Positions 17,915 to 27,261 are shown, counted from the stretch's first letter. The stretch: DNA of 64,000 nt from Jeotgalibacillus malaysiensis (GCA_000818095.1 CP009417.1:372001-436000), one strand, 5' to 3'. Notes: generated by a model not told the origin, from the sequence alone. Numbers and translations are program-made.

Positions 17915-18436
17915 TTAAATGGAGATGTAATCAATGTTGATTTCATCGTTTAACAAACGTTCTTTATCTTTTTTTGCGTATTCAAGTTCACTTTGTAGAT
18001 GTTGAATTTTTTCGTCCATCAATTCCAACACGATATCCTTGTTTCGAGATGTGTTCTTGTTGATGAAAAGTTTCTTATTTCTAATTCCTCCGCTGTTCAA
18101 TGCAACACGGTAAACTTCATCATAATGATAGTATTTCTGTTCATGTCCACGAATTTCTTTGACTTCATTTTTATTGAAAATCTTTCGGAACTCGTGGAAG
18201 TTTTCATCTGTCACCATAATCCGAAGGCTGTCACCAGATGACCAATACGTATCGACCATGAAGTAGTTTCCTTCTGCATCTTGAACAATATTGAATGTCC
18301 AGTTACAGCAATGATATAGATTTCCTTCATACAAACGTCCACGATATTTAACATCTGGGGTCGTCTCATAAATGGCATTCATATCCAATAAGTTGACATG
18401 ATTCTGAGATAGCACTGTTCCTGTTAAGTTGCTCAT
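17915..18436 (-). CDS. Unknown protein, second gene of a coupled pair
   Basis: 173 residues, soluble, with a Cys-Cys pair in YHCCNWTFNIVQD and a C-terminal coiled-coil segment (KIQHLQSELEYAKKDKERL). Its ATG overlaps the stop codon of the upstream gene (ATGA), so the two are translated together. No family recognised. Confidence 0.7.
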   Translation of the reverse strand: MSNLTGTVLSQNHVNLLDMNAIYETTPDVKYRGRLYEGNLYHCCNWTFNIVQDAEGNYFMVDTYWSSGDSLRIMVTDENFHEFRKIFNKNEVKEIRGHEQKYYHYDEVYRVALNSGGIRNKKLFINKNTSRNKDIVLELMDEKIQHLQSELEYAKKDKERLLNDEINIDYISI

Positions 18437-18825
18437 TTTTTATCTAGCTCCTTAATTTGATTGACGACATATGCAACCTCAGAAGCGGTTCCCATTACCT
18501 CATAATAGCCTGAGCTATGACTTTGTTGCCAAGCGTAACCAAAAATAATGTTAGCTTCTTCAATGCTCAATCCTTCATCGTCAGCAAATGATGCAATCAA
18601 CTCTTTTTCAAAACGTTCCCGTTTATCCGACTGAGCCGAGCGATATGCTTTGTTCTGAGCAAGATGTAGTTCATTATTCTTCTTCACAAATTCCTTGTTC
18701 CACTTTACGGATTTGTCTTCATCTTCTACATGATTATCCTGTAGTTTTTTCGTCGTTACATAGTCTTCCTTGTTCACATCTGTCATTTCACGATATTCTT
18801 TGACCAATTCATCTACTGATTTCAT
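18433..18825 (-). CDS. Unknown protein, first gene of a coupled pair
   Basis: 130 residues. The open frame extends upstream, but AAAGGAGG sits directly before the ATG at 18825, which is taken as the start. The product is charged and helical (MKSVDELVKEYREM at the N-terminus), with no recognisable motif. It has the hairpin-AAAGGAG leader and is coupled to the next gene. Confidence 0.72.
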   Translation of the reverse strand: MKSVDELVKEYREMTDVNKEDYVTTKKLQDNHVEDEDKSVKWNKEFVKKNNELHLAQNKAYRSAQSDKRERFEKELIASFADDEGLSIEEANIIFGYAWQQSHSSGYYEVMGTASEVAYVVNQIKELDKK

Positions 18826-18833
18826 TGCGAAAT

Positions 18834-18867
18834 CCTCCTTTGAAATAAACGGGTGACAATTCACACC
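18834..18867 (-). promoter_or_regulatory. Hairpin-AAAGGAG leader
   Basis: Leftward GGTG/CACC hairpin followed by CGTTTATTTCAAAGGAGG. Confidence 0.55.
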
Positions 18868-18948
18868 ATTTTTTAGTTTAACGGTATATGGTATGCTAAA
18901 TAAGGCTATTTTACAACTGGGTAATCTTAACAATATTGTATTTTAATT

Positions 18949-18977
18949 TTGACTAAAGTGTAAAAATTACATATAAT
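18949..18977 (+). promoter_or_regulatory. Promoter of ligA with degenerate operator
   Basis: TTGACT, 17-bp spacer, TATAAT at 18972-18977. The operator half is degenerate (TTGACTAAAGTGTA). Confidence 0.75.
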
Positions 18978-19008
18978 AGAGAGGTACAATACAAAAGGGG
19001 GAATCACA

Positions 19009-20997
19009 ATGAATTCAACGACTCCATCAATTGAAAGGCTAGAATTTTTACAACAGGAAATCAAGAAACACGATGAACTTTATGAGCAAAATCAACCTAT
19101 TATTACAGATAGTGAATACGATGCTCTCTATCAGGAATTACTTGATTTGGAAGAACAGCATCCTGAACTCGTGACACCGGATTCGCCTACACAGCGTATC
19201 GTGACGACGCTCGTTTCGTCATTGAAGAAAGTTCAACATGACAACCCGATGTTGTCACAAGATAAGGTCAACAATGAAGAAGGATTGCGAAAGTTCTTGG
19301 CGAAAAATACGACAGGAAGTCGCTTCATCGTCCAGCAGAAACTCGACGGTCTTACGATTGTAGAAGGGCGGAATGACGGGAAAATGGCTCAAGCTGTGAC
19401 TCGTGGAGATGGGTATATTGGTGAGGACGTCTCCCACACGGTGAAGACGTTTGATAATATTCCATCGTCTATTCCTTTTAAAAACCCACTAAGTGTTCGA
19501 ATGGAAGCGATTATTCCATTTGATGAGTTTGAGCGAATCAATGTGGACGGAAAATATTCAAACCCACGCAATTTGGCATCAGGTACTGTCCGTCAATTGG
19601 ATTCGTCGATTGCCGCAGAAAGAAAATTGTTAGGAATTGCATTCGAACTTGAAAAAGCCGAAGGTGAATCGTTCAAGACCGATGTCGAGCGGTTGGAATT
19701 CATGCAGGAGCAAGGCTACCATGTTGTTCCGTACAAAGTGTTTGAAGCGGATGAAGTGGAAGAGTTGATTGAATACTGTCTCACATATGGCGAGAAGGTT
19801 CGACCAACCATTCCGTATATGATTGATGGATTGGTTATCAAGTTTGATGATATTGCTCTACGTGAAGAGCTGGGCTATACGTCGAAGTTCCCAAAATGGT
19901 CTTGTGCCTTCAAATTTGAATCTTTGGATGCGACAACGACTTTGACGGATGTTGTATTCCAGGTTGGGAAAAGTGGACAAATCACGCCGGTAGCAGAGTT
20001 TGATAAAGTAAATATCGGTGGCGTAAACATTACACGTGCAACGCTTCATAATTTCTCAAACATTGTCACAAAGGACATTCGTATCGGAGATAAAATTATG
20101 GTCGCACGTGCGAATGATGTTATCCCACAGGTCGTAAAATCGATTCACTCAGAACGGACTGGAGCAGAAAAAGAAGTGGAAATGCCAACCATTTGTCCTT
20201 CTTGCTCATCACCGACTGAACGAATTGGTGAAAACGTCTACTGTACGGGGGCAACGTGTAAGCCACAACTTGCCGGAAAGCTCTCTCATTATGTCAGTCG
20301 TAAAGCGATGAACATTGATGGTTTGGGAGATAAAACGGTTGAAATGCTCTTAGAGCGAAATCTGATTGAGTCATTTGCAGATATCTATCGTCTCCATGAA
20401 AAACGAGACCAGTTTGTCGGTATCGAAGGATTTGGCGAGAAAAAGATTGAAAAGATGCTGAAAGGGATTGAGGAATCAAAAGAGATGCCGTTTGAAAAGG
20501 CACTCTATGGATTGAGTATCCGTCTCATTGGTCAGTCCGCTTCAAAGGATGTTGCGGTTAAATATGGCTCAATGGAGAAATTGCTTGAAGTATCCCTTCA
20601 ACCGGACTTTAAAGAACAGCTCTTGTCCATTGAGGACTTTGGTGAAACCATGTCGATGTCTCTTGTGGACTTCCTCGACAATCAGCAAAATCGTGAGTTG
20701 ATTCAGGATATGCTTGATTTAGGTGTGAAAATGGAAATGCCTCAGAAGAATGATTCTGCAGTCGTTGCAGGGTCGAGTTTGGAAGGGAAAACATTTGTCA
20801 TCACTGGAGCTTTGAGCAAATCACGTGATGAATTTAAATCACTCATCGAAGCTCGTGGAGGAAAGGTAAGTGGGTCTGTCAGCAAAAAGACAACCTATCT
20901 TTTAATGGGAGACGACGCCAATGGCACATCTAAACACAAAAAGGCACTTGATTTAGGAGTGACTATTTTGAGCGAAGAAGATTTTAATGCGATGTAA
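19009..20997 (+). CDS. ligA: NAD-dependent DNA ligase
   Basis: 662 residues, full length. The adenylation lysine is K111 in KLDG, preceded by the Ia domain (SEYDALYQEL). The OB fold, a four-Cys zinc finger (CPSCSSPTERIGENVYCTGATC), helix-hairpin-helix region (NIDGLGDKTVEMLLE) and C-terminal BRCT domain (GKTFVITGALSKSRDEFK) follow in order. It seals nicks using NAD+. A complete ligA on a plasmid is uncommon because hosts have an essential copy; with primase, SSB and topoisomerase it suggests a partly self-sufficient replication set. Confidence 0.97.
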   Translation: MNSTTPSIERLEFLQQEIKKHDELYEQNQPIITDSEYDALYQELLDLEEQHPELVTPDSPTQRIVTTLVSSLKKVQHDNPMLSQDKVNNEEGLRKFLAKNTTGSRFIVQQKLDGLTIVEGRNDGKMAQAVTRGDGYIGEDVSHTVKTFDNIPSSIPFKNPLSVRMEAIIPFDEFERINVDGKYSNPRNLASGTVRQLDSSIAAERKLLGIAFELEKAEGESFKTDVERLEFMQEQGYHVVPYKVFEADEVEELIEYCLTYGEKVRPTIPYMIDGLVIKFDDIALREELGYTSKFPKWSCAFKFESLDATTTLTDVVFQVGKSGQITPVAEFDKVNIGGVNITRATLHNFSNIVTKDIRIGDKIMVARANDVIPQVVKSIHSERTGAEKEVEMPTICPSCSSPTERIGENVYCTGATCKPQLAGKLSHYVSRKAMNIDGLGDKTVEMLLERNLIESFADIYRLHEKRDQFVGIEGFGEKKIEKMLKGIEESKEMPFEKALYGLSIRLIGQSASKDVAVKYGSMEKLLEVSLQPDFKEQLLSIEDFGETMSMSLVDFLDNQQNRELIQDMLDLGVKMEMPQKNDSAVVAGSSLEGKTFVITGALSKSRDEFKSLIEARGGKVSGSVSKKTTYLLMGDDANGTSKHKKALDLGVTILSEEDFNAM

Positions 20998-21000
20998 GTA

Positions 21001-21025
21001 AAGAGTCCCAATTTGGGACTCTTTT
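21001..21025 (+). terminator. Terminator after ligA
   Basis: AAGAGTCCCA / TGGGACTCTTTT hairpin. Confidence 0.85.
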
Positions 21026-21081
21026 CATATTTGCTATTCGAATATGATAGAATAATGAAAAATGCGAGAGGAGAACATTTT

Positions 21082-21393
21082 ATGTTCCACTTCGGTCAGT
21101 CAGTGCGAGAAGGATGGTTTTTCACACCGACCTTCAATGTCTATCAAAAAGTCAACAACAAGGTATATGTCTATGTAAGCAGACAGTTTGGATTCTATAC
21201 GCTACAGATGTATGAGCGGGGAACAACCGGTCTTTGCACATTGGAAGCAAGGTCTGAAACGAATATTGAGGAATTATTCAAACTTGGTGAAGAATGGCTA
21301 CAACAACATGAGGATTACAATCAGGAAGCGATTCAGGAGAGTCCTTATTACATCGGGCAAAGAACCTGGAGAGAATCTTGTTGGGTCAGCTAA
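21082..21393 (+). CDS. Small protein of unknown function
   Basis: 103 residues from an ATG 8 nt after GAGAGGAG; the longer open frame from 21013 lacks a ribosome site. The product has a beta-rich, aromatic composition (FNVYQKVNNKVYVYVSRQFGFYTLQMYER) and no membrane segment. Terminator downstream. No family recognised. Confidence 0.65.
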   Translation: MFHFGQSVREGWFFTPTFNVYQKVNNKVYVYVSRQFGFYTLQMYERGTTGLCTLEARSETNIEELFKLGEEWLQQHEDYNQEAIQESPYYIGQRTWRESCWVS

Positions 21394-21414
21394 ATCGAAT
21401 AGAACGCAAATAGA

Positions 21415-21445
21415 AAAGAGGAGTAGATATCTACTCCTCTTTTTC
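21415..21445 (+). terminator. Terminator
   Basis: GAGGAGTAG / CTACTCCTC perfect stem with T run. Confidence 0.85.
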
Positions 21446-21672
21446 CTTCACACTTATTGTCCGTGTTATGAAGTTTTCAAGGCTCGATGCCACCTAGTGC
21501 CAATAAGCGGCAAGCACATAATTTCCTCTAAAATCCACCTATCAGTAATCTTCAAGCAATACTTTCCTTTCCCTTTTAACATCAACAACATGTGTTTTTG
21601 GACTGCCGAACGCATATCATACAGTAGTTAACAAAATAGGCGTTTCGCATAGAAACAAAGGAGAGATTTGGA

Positions 21673-22128
21673 ATGCACATGAAATATTTTCAGTCGATTG
21701 CTCAAATGGAAAAACACTATGTAGAAATTTTGTCTCAGTTTGATGAAAAACGTAAGCATGGGTTATCCCTTTTGGAATCGTGGAATATCTTCCCTAAAGA
21801 CAAAGAGGATATCATCGAGGAAAGAGAAGCCCTTCGTTATCTAGTGGGGTGTCAAATAGGAGTGGTGCGTGAACAGAATGCCGTTAAACCGAAAGTGGAA
21901 GTTATCGAAAGATGTTTGACCCGTCATATTTATTTTCTCGAATCGACCTTTGGTCTGACTGACGAAAATGTAAATAAATCAACCGATATCATTTCGAAGA
22001 AGGAATTTAAGGCATGCCGTCATTACCTGTTTAAATTGTCTCTACCCGCATGGTATGAAGCTTTACCTGCAGAGATTTTAACATTTGAAAACAAACATCT
22101 TCATAGAGTGAAAAAAGAGCGTGCTTAA
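21673..22128 (+). CDS. Unknown protein
   Basis: 151 residues, helical and soluble, with AAAGGAG 8 nt before the ATG. It holds two Cys-containing helices (VGCQIGVVREQN, VIERCLTRHIYFLE) and no signal peptide. A possible promoter is TTGGAC, 16-bp spacer, TACAGT near 21598-21625. Own terminator. No function can be proposed. Confidence 0.68.
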   Translation: MHMKYFQSIAQMEKHYVEILSQFDEKRKHGLSLLESWNIFPKDKEDIIEEREALRYLVGCQIGVVREQNAVKPKVEVIERCLTRHIYFLESTFGLTDENVNKSTDIISKKEFKACRHYLFKLSLPAWYEALPAEILTFENKHLHRVKKERA

Positions 22129-22141
22129 CAGCTCTTTTTTT
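22111..22141 (+). terminator. Terminator
   Basis: AAAAAAGAGC / GCTCTTTTTT stem. Confidence 0.8.
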
Positions 22142-22145
22142 ATGC

Positions 22146-22174
22146 AAAAAAGACAAGGTGATATACACCTTGTC
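22146..22174 (-). terminator. Terminator after yqeY-like gene
   Basis: Leftward GACAAGGTG / CACCTTGTC stem with T run. Confidence 0.85.
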
Positions 22175-22182
22175 AATTGATG

Positions 22183-22611
22183 TTACGCAATGGTTTCTTT
22201 GACGATTTTAGCAACGAGAGCGTTATCTGCTTTACCGTCAACAAGCGGTTTGATAGTCTTCATGGCAACACCCATGTTTGTGCCAGACACAACACCGTTG
22301 TCCGCAAGCAATTGGCGAATCTCCGTTTCCGTCATCATTTGTGGAAGATAGGATTCGAGAATCGCAATCTTCTGTTTTTCAAGCTCGACGATGTCTTCCC
22401 GACCAACCTTTTCCGCCTCGGATACAGACTGACGTGTCTGCTTCAACTCTTTTTGAAGAACAGCGAGCTCTTCTGCGTCCGTTAGTTCCGCACGTTTTTC
22501 TTTTTCAGCATTCGTGAGACCTGCTTTTACGAGTGTGAGGACACCTTTTTTCAGTTTGTCCTTGTCTCGCATCGCTTGCACCAAGTCTTTTTGAATTGTA
22601 TCTTTCATCAT
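22183..22611 (-). CDS. YqeY-like protein (GatB/YqeY domain)
   Basis: 142 residues. The stand-alone YqeY family has this length and plan: helical N-terminal part (KDLVQAMRDKDKLKKGVLTLVKAGL, KEKRAELTDAE), a central AILESYLPQMMTETEIRQLL, and a C-terminal MGVAMKTIKPLVDGKAD. The related tail of GatB binds tRNA in the glutamyl/aspartyl-tRNA amidotransferase. Free YqeY proteins are thought to touch tRNA metabolism but their role is not settled. Its presence beside a large tRNA array is suggestive. The gene follows the MYG1-like gene by 23 bp. Confidence 0.88.
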   Translation of the reverse strand: MMKDTIQKDLVQAMRDKDKLKKGVLTLVKAGLTNAEKEKRAELTDAEELAVLQKELKQTRQSVSEAEKVGREDIVELEKQKIAILESYLPQMMTETEIRQLLADNGVVSGTNMGVAMKTIKPLVDGKADNALVAKIVKETIA

Positions 22612-22634
22612 ATTATCCACGTCCTTTTCATTTA

Positions 22635-23528
22635 TTAGGCTTGCAATGCAAGCTCTGCCATTTTTAGAATACTTTCCTTTGATTTAGCACCGGCGAGGAA
22701 TCGTGCCGGATGACAGAATACAGCGTCATCAATCCCGACGACCGCTCCCAGTTCTTCATCACGTTTTCCTGCCCATGATTCCGGCAAGTCTTTTCGTGCT
22801 TCAAAACTATCTTTTTCTTTACGCACTATCTGAATGTAATAGCCATCAGGCTTCGGATAGGTTACAAAGAGTACTTCTTCGTTCGTATCAATTTCAGCAA
22901 GAATTTCTCCCCAATCAGCACCTTCTTCAAGCTCCAGGAGTTCCGGAGTTTTTCGACTTTCAAAGGCTTCAATAATTTTGCCTTTTGCAAGCAATTGATT
23001 ACGGATGCCAATGAGCTTGTGCATGAAAATCGAGTTCGCCATTTCAGCCGCCTGAGTAAATACCGTGTACTCTTCTACAGTATTGCCATCCTTCGGCATC
23101 CTATGGTTGAATTCAGAAATGATGGATGACACAGTTGGAATGTCAACGATAGGTGATTTCATGATGTCTACACCGTTATCGAACGCATCGACTGCGAGCA
23201 CCAGTTCATCTTCAATCTTCTTGTGTGCATATTCGAGATGCTCTTCTGGAATCCAACTACTTAAAAGTTTCTTCCCGAAATCACGCCAGACGAGACCAAA
23301 TGCCGCATAGGGAATGCCGTTTTCTCGATACTCTTTTTCCGTCGTGTGGTGGTCATATTTCCCTCCGCCGACATCAAAAACGATTTCAGCTTTCGCAAGC
23401 TCTTTTGGGTCACGACTTCGAATCAGTTCATACCCCGGGAAAACTTTATTTAAGACGACATACGCAAATACATCGTCAGCGTGAAATGTTCCGCTGTGTG
23501 TTGCGAGATACTTGATTTCATCTTCCAT
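22635..23528 (-). CDS. MYG1/UPF0160-family metal-dependent hydrolase
   Basis: 297 residues. Hallmarks of MYG1 are THSGTFHADDVFAYVVL near the N-terminus, FDVGGGKYDHH near residue 51, a central histidine/aspartate region (LAVDAFDNGVD) and the C-terminal FCHPARFLAGAKSKESIL. The eukaryotic member is a 3'-5' RNA exonuclease; bacterial members belong to the DHH-like hydrolases. It probably forms an operon with the YqeY-like gene. A good promoter (TTGTCA, 17-bp spacer, TATACT) reads leftward near 23633-23661. Confidence 0.88.
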   Translation of the reverse strand: MEDEIKYLATHSGTFHADDVFAYVVLNKVFPGYELIRSRDPKELAKAEIVFDVGGGKYDHHTTEKEYRENGIPYAAFGLVWRDFGKKLLSSWIPEEHLEYAHKKIEDELVLAVDAFDNGVDIMKSPIVDIPTVSSIISEFNHRMPKDGNTVEEYTVFTQAAEMANSIFMHKLIGIRNQLLAKGKIIEAFESRKTPELLELEEGADWGEILAEIDTNEEVLFVTYPKPDGYYIQIVRKEKDSFEARKDLPESWAGKRDEELGAVVGIDDAVFCHPARFLAGAKSKESILKMAELALQA

Positions 23529-23632
23529 GAAAATCCCTCCAAATAAGAGTCCGTAGACTTCCTTTTATTTTGTAACACTTTATTCTATCGGTCTTAGTTC
23601 ACCGTGATAACCAAAGGTTTTCTTCCTCTCCA

Positions 23633-23661
23633 AAGTATATCAGACAAAAGGTAAATTGACA
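23633..23661 (-). promoter_or_regulatory. Promoter of the MYG1-yqeY operon
   Basis: Leftward TTGTCA, 17-bp spacer, TATACT. A degenerate operator (TGGACAATAGTGAA, 23678-23691) lies just upstream. Confidence 0.6.
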
Positions 23662-23779
23662 ATATAAAATAATGAATTGGACAATAGTGAAAAATAAAAC
23701 TTCTACTTTTACATACCTGGTGTCTTTTTTGTAACGAGTTAATACCCTTACTAAGGAAAATGTATTAGATAATAGAGCT

Positions 23780-23846
23780 GTTCATCTCCGCATAGGATGG
23801 AGTAAGAACACAAACAGGTATTCAACCTGAATTTATTTCAAAGGAG
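23780..23846 (+). promoter_or_regulatory. Double-hairpin leader ending in AAAGGAG
   Basis: GTTC/GAAC enclosing CTCC/GGAG, then CAGGT/ACCTG, then AATTTATTTCAAAGGAG before the gene at 23855. Confidence 0.6.
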
Positions 23847-23854
23847 ATTTTAAT

Positions 23855-24553
23855 ATGTTCAAACATGAGGGTGAACTTTACATTAAAAATGGGGAATTTT
23901 CAAGATGGGAAGCTCAAGTTGTTGAGGTCGAATGTGAAGATTGTGGTCACATTGAATTTGTTGAAGGAGAAGAGCTGGATGAATGTCCAGATTGTGAATC
24001 GGATTCGATTATGAACACAACCGATATTGAAGAAACACTATGTGATGGTTGTGAGGCTGAGTTTGATATGTGGGATGATTATTATCTGAACTCAGCGGGA
24101 GAACATCTGTGTGAAGGTTGTAAAGAAGATGCGATTGAAGTTGACGAGAATGAATATAACGAACTTCGTCCAATTATTACTCATGTCTGGAAATCGTCAT
24201 TTAAAAATGAATGGGTAGTCGAAGTAAAGGGCGTGCTTGAGAATAAGAATGAAGTACTCATTCATCACGTGGGTGGATTTAGTGAAGATGAGAAAGAAGA
24301 GCTAAATCATCTCATTCAAACCTGTGAACGATTGATTCAATCTGACGGCGTGTACGATGATGTGGAAGGCTATCAACATTGGTTTGCTCCATCAAGCCTG
24401 TTTGAGTCTGAATGGGAAGGTATTTCACCCGTTATCAAGCGGTTATCAAAAGACTGGTCAGTCGATTCGACCACTGAATTTGGCACACCGGTTCGAATGA
24501 CAGAATATACAGTTGTTCAATACGATAAAAATGGGGGAATCCTCAAGGAATAG
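23855..24553 (+). CDS. Zinc-ribbon protein of unknown function
   Basis: 232 residues. The N-terminal third carries four CxxC pairs: CEDC and CPDC form one zinc ribbon, CDGC and CEGC a second. The rest is acidic (MW-rich, DE-rich) with no enzyme motif. Paired zinc ribbons suggest nucleic-acid or protein binding. Structured leader upstream and terminator downstream. Confidence 0.78.
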   Translation: MFKHEGELYIKNGEFSRWEAQVVEVECEDCGHIEFVEGEELDECPDCESDSIMNTTDIEETLCDGCEAEFDMWDDYYLNSAGEHLCEGCKEDAIEVDENEYNELRPIITHVWKSSFKNEWVVEVKGVLENKNEVLIHHVGGFSEDEKEELNHLIQTCERLIQSDGVYDDVEGYQHWFAPSSLFESEWEGISPVIKRLSKDWSVDSTTEFGTPVRMTEYTVVQYDKNGGILKE

Positions 24554-24563
24554 CAGGAAAGAT

Positions 24564-24591
24564 AAAAAAGAGCCTAAAAGGTTCTTTTTTT
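24564..24591 (+). terminator. Terminator
   Basis: AAAAAGAGCC / GGTTCTTTTTT stem (G-U pair). Confidence 0.8.
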
Positions 24592-24594
24592 ATT

Positions 24595-24624
24595 TTGACT
24601 ATTGTCAACAATACAGAGTACAAT
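24595..24624 (+). promoter_or_regulatory. Promoter with perfect palindromic operator
   Basis: TTGACTATTGTCAA at 24595-24608; 18-bp spacer; TACAAT at 24619-24624. Directs the gene cluster at 24657-26695. Confidence 0.8.
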
Positions 24625-24656
24625 AAAGGTATTCAAATAAAGAAGGGAATGGTTGA

Positions 24657-25457
24657 ATGTCCACCATTACATGTGCAATCAGTAAACTACCGATTTTACC
24701 GGGAGAAGAGATGGTTTGTGTACCATTGCGATTTAAGAGTCAGTACCAAATGAAAGAAGGACATGGGCGGATTGAAACAAAGTCACTCATGGTATATTCG
24801 ACCGATGCTTTCTTTTTAATGGGACTTGCATTCAAAGGAATCGCTGGGAAAAATGAAGTGTTTGATACTATTTTTGAAGATGGTAATACAAAGTGCCTAG
24901 AAGAACGTTTTAAAATGCCTATCAAACAATTGGCTGATGTGTTTGTTCAAAAAGAAAAGAAGACGCATCCTGAATTGAACCCATCTATTGCCATTTTTAT
25001 TAAGAAGCCTGTTTTTGATTATTTATCAAAGGACAGACCGCCTTCATTCAATTGGGGGAAGACGCTTGAAGAGAAGTATGATGAATTACAAGAAGGTATT
25101 AAGAAATGGAATGCAAAGAAGGATGTTAAACCTGCAGATGCAGTTTACGACGATGACAATCCATTTGGGATGATGGGAGAATACAAATTTGAGTTACTAA
25201 GAGATTTCGATGATTCTATATTTAGTTTCAAACATGTTTATAGAGAAGGGTTAAAGGAGAATACCATTCGAACGTCTCTGATTGAGACTTATAATTTTCT
25301 TGTAAATCTAAACGATATTGGATTTTATTTTTTCCCTGTACTCGAAAGTCATTCTGAAACAGATAAAACTTTGAACAAGTCGATTTATGAGGCATCTGTT
25401 CAAATCTTAAAAGAGAAGGAAGCTCGCCACATTGAAGAATCAGAGATGTCGGACTAA
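24657..25457 (+). CDS. Unknown protein, paralogue of the next gene
   Basis: 266 residues. The N-terminus (CAISKLPILPGEEMVCVPL) and an internal block (DTIFEDGNTKCLEERFKMP) match in pattern the corresponding parts of the following gene, so the two descend from a common ancestor. The remainder is acidic and soluble. First gene of a three-gene operon. Family unknown. Confidence 0.72.
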   Translation: MSTITCAISKLPILPGEEMVCVPLRFKSQYQMKEGHGRIETKSLMVYSTDAFFLMGLAFKGIAGKNEVFDTIFEDGNTKCLEERFKMPIKQLADVFVQKEKKTHPELNPSIAIFIKKPVFDYLSKDRPPSFNWGKTLEEKYDELQEGIKKWNAKKDVKPADAVYDDDNPFGMMGEYKFELLRDFDDSIFSFKHVYREGLKENTIRTSLIETYNFLVNLNDIGFYFFPVLESHSETDKTLNKSIYEASVQILKEKEARHIEESEMSD

Positions 25458-25481
25458 TTAATTCAAAAGGAGTGTTGTAAA

Positions 25482-26447
25482 ATGGGTTCATTTAATGCAA
25501 GTTGTATGGTGACAGGTATTGAGGTAGATGGGGATGAGACAGTCTTCTTTCTTCCGTTTATACAAAACCATTTGTCTTATAAAGAAAATCGAAAGCTCGA
25601 TTTCGAAGCTCGTCCTCAAGCTTTATTAAAAGATACGAACTATCTATTCGCACCATATCTATTACCTATCAAAGGTCGCTACAACTCTTATGGTGTATTG
25701 GATAGTATTGAGGAAGATGAGAATACAAAAATGATTGAGCGTCACTTCGGCGTTCCAATTGAAGCCTTCGTGGAAATTGCCATGTGTTCACGTAACTTTG
25801 GGTCGAACTACTCTGAGTTGTCATGCCGTTTTTTAGAAGAAAAAGTTCTGGAAAAACAAAAGCACTATCTAACACAATTCGGTGAAATTCTTGATGTTTT
25901 AGGGTTTTCGACAGAAGTGGATGGGGACGTGGTGACTTCTTCTCACCCGAAATGTAGCTTTACATTGAAAATAAACCCTGATGAATTAGCATCGAGTTCA
26001 TATAGTAAGTACACTGTAAGATACAAAGATGGACGAGAGGAAAAGCGTCATGATAATTACAACGAAGAATTGTTTGCTCTAGCCATTCAGGAGGACAACT
26101 ATTTCTTAGGCGTGCAAGAAGAAAAGCAGGAAATTGTTCGAGAACTTTACGGCATCAGTGGAGCGTTTGTTCATATTCCTATCTATGAGGCATTGAGCTC
26201 ACACATTTCCAATAATGTTGTCAAGCTAAATTCATTAGAATTTTACAAAGGAGAAAACAAGGAGCGATTTAATACTGAAATTGACAAACTCAATGCGTTC
26301 ATGGAAAACCTGAACAAGTCGAATCGTATCCTTCAGCTTTCGAAGTATGTAAGTGAGACGGATTCAGATGAACGTGCCAAGTTCCATTTAGGACTCTTAG
26401 CAGTCATTGGGAATGAAATTAAGAAACTAGACGGAGGAATTCGATGA
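25482..26447 (+). CDS. Unknown protein, paralogue of the previous gene
   Basis: 321 residues. Shares CMVTGIEVDGDETVFFLPF and DSIEEDENTKMIERHFGVP with the upstream paralogue. AAAAGGAG precedes the ATG and the stop overlaps the next gene's start. Soluble and charged; no catalytic motif recognised. Confidence 0.72.
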   Translation: MGSFNASCMVTGIEVDGDETVFFLPFIQNHLSYKENRKLDFEARPQALLKDTNYLFAPYLLPIKGRYNSYGVLDSIEEDENTKMIERHFGVPIEAFVEIAMCSRNFGSNYSELSCRFLEEKVLEKQKHYLTQFGEILDVLGFSTEVDGDVVTSSHPKCSFTLKINPDELASSSYSKYTVRYKDGREEKRHDNYNEELFALAIQEDNYFLGVQEEKQEIVRELYGISGAFVHIPIYEALSSHISNNVVKLNSLEFYKGENKERFNTEIDKLNAFMENLNKSNRILQLSKYVSETDSDERAKFHLGLLAVIGNEIKKLDGGIR

Positions 26448-26695
26448 TGAAAACATTAGAAGTAGAGCTTTTGGAGATTTGGAAAAAACATGATGTGAAA
26501 TGGCTATACAAATACAAGCATCGAGTGAAGGAGTATCGTGGAGGTAATTTAAGTAATTTAGAGTTATTCCATGATGTGACTAGCGGTTCACTCTTTTCGG
26601 ACATCCCTGATATAGCAAACTACTCAGACGTTACGGCAGACGAAGTCAAAGTTGATATTGATGAGTTGATTTCTTCACGTCGCAATCAGTTGTAA
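26444..26695 (+). CDS. Small unknown protein
   Basis: 83 residues, overlapping the preceding stop (ATGATGA) with GGAGG upstream, so translationally coupled as the third operon gene. Basic N-terminal half (KWLYKYKHRVKEYRGG), acidic C-terminal half. No known domain. Confidence 0.68.
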   Translation: MMKTLEVELLEIWKKHDVKWLYKYKHRVKEYRGGNLSNLELFHDVTSGSLFSDIPDIANYSDVTADEVKVDIDELISSRRNQL

Positions 26696-26746
26696 GACTT
26701 CAAAAAAGAAGTAAATTAACAGAAAAACGCATATAAAGAAAGAACC

Positions 26747-26775
26747 AAAGAGACTGATATACCGGTCTCTTTTTT
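26747..26775 (+). terminator. Terminator
   Basis: AGAGAC / GTCTCT stem followed by T run. Confidence 0.8.
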
Positions 26776-26794
26776 CATGGAGGAGGAGATAAAA

Positions 26795-27256
26795 ATGAAA
26801 GAAAATTTGTATAAGCTTTCGCATTATTACAGTATTGATGATGAGAAACAATCCGTGTTTATTAGAACTTCATTTGAGCCAATGGAAATGGTGAAAATTA
26901 TTGGAGCTATGAATTTCAAGTTTGAGGAATTAGTCGATGATTCAGAGTGTTTGGATGAAACGCATATGGTTCGAGTGTTAGGAAAGTTTTATCCAGTGGA
27001 AGATGTAACGAAGACGTCCCGGGAACTTTATCCGTACACAGAGCTTGATAAGAACGAATGGGGGATGATTGACGTATTTGAATTCGAAAAAGACGGGGAG
27101 CAGATGACTGTCACACAAATCGACATCTATGAAGCAAGAGAATATTGCTGTGGGGCGGGATATAAAGAGTTGATGAAAGCATATCTGCCACCAACGAAAG
27201 AATTCGAGAATGAAATGATGAATCTTGCTGATGATTATCCACACTTGAAGCAATAA
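26795..27256 (+). CDS. Unknown protein
   Basis: 153 residues. The ATG at 26777 itself contains the GGAGGAG site, so the start is the ATG at 26795, 9 nt after it. The protein is acidic and soluble, with a Cys-Cys pair (EYCCGAGYKELMKAYLPP). It sits just before the structured-RNA and tRNA region. No family recognised. Confidence 0.68.
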   Translation: MKENLYKLSHYYSIDDEKQSVFIRTSFEPMEMVKIIGAMNFKFEELVDDSECLDETHMVRVLGKFYPVEDVTKTSRELYPYTELDKNEWGMIDVFEFEKDGEQMTVTQIDIYEAREYCCGAGYKELMKAYLPPTKEFENEMMNLADDYPHLKQ

Positions 27257-27261
27257 CAGGA

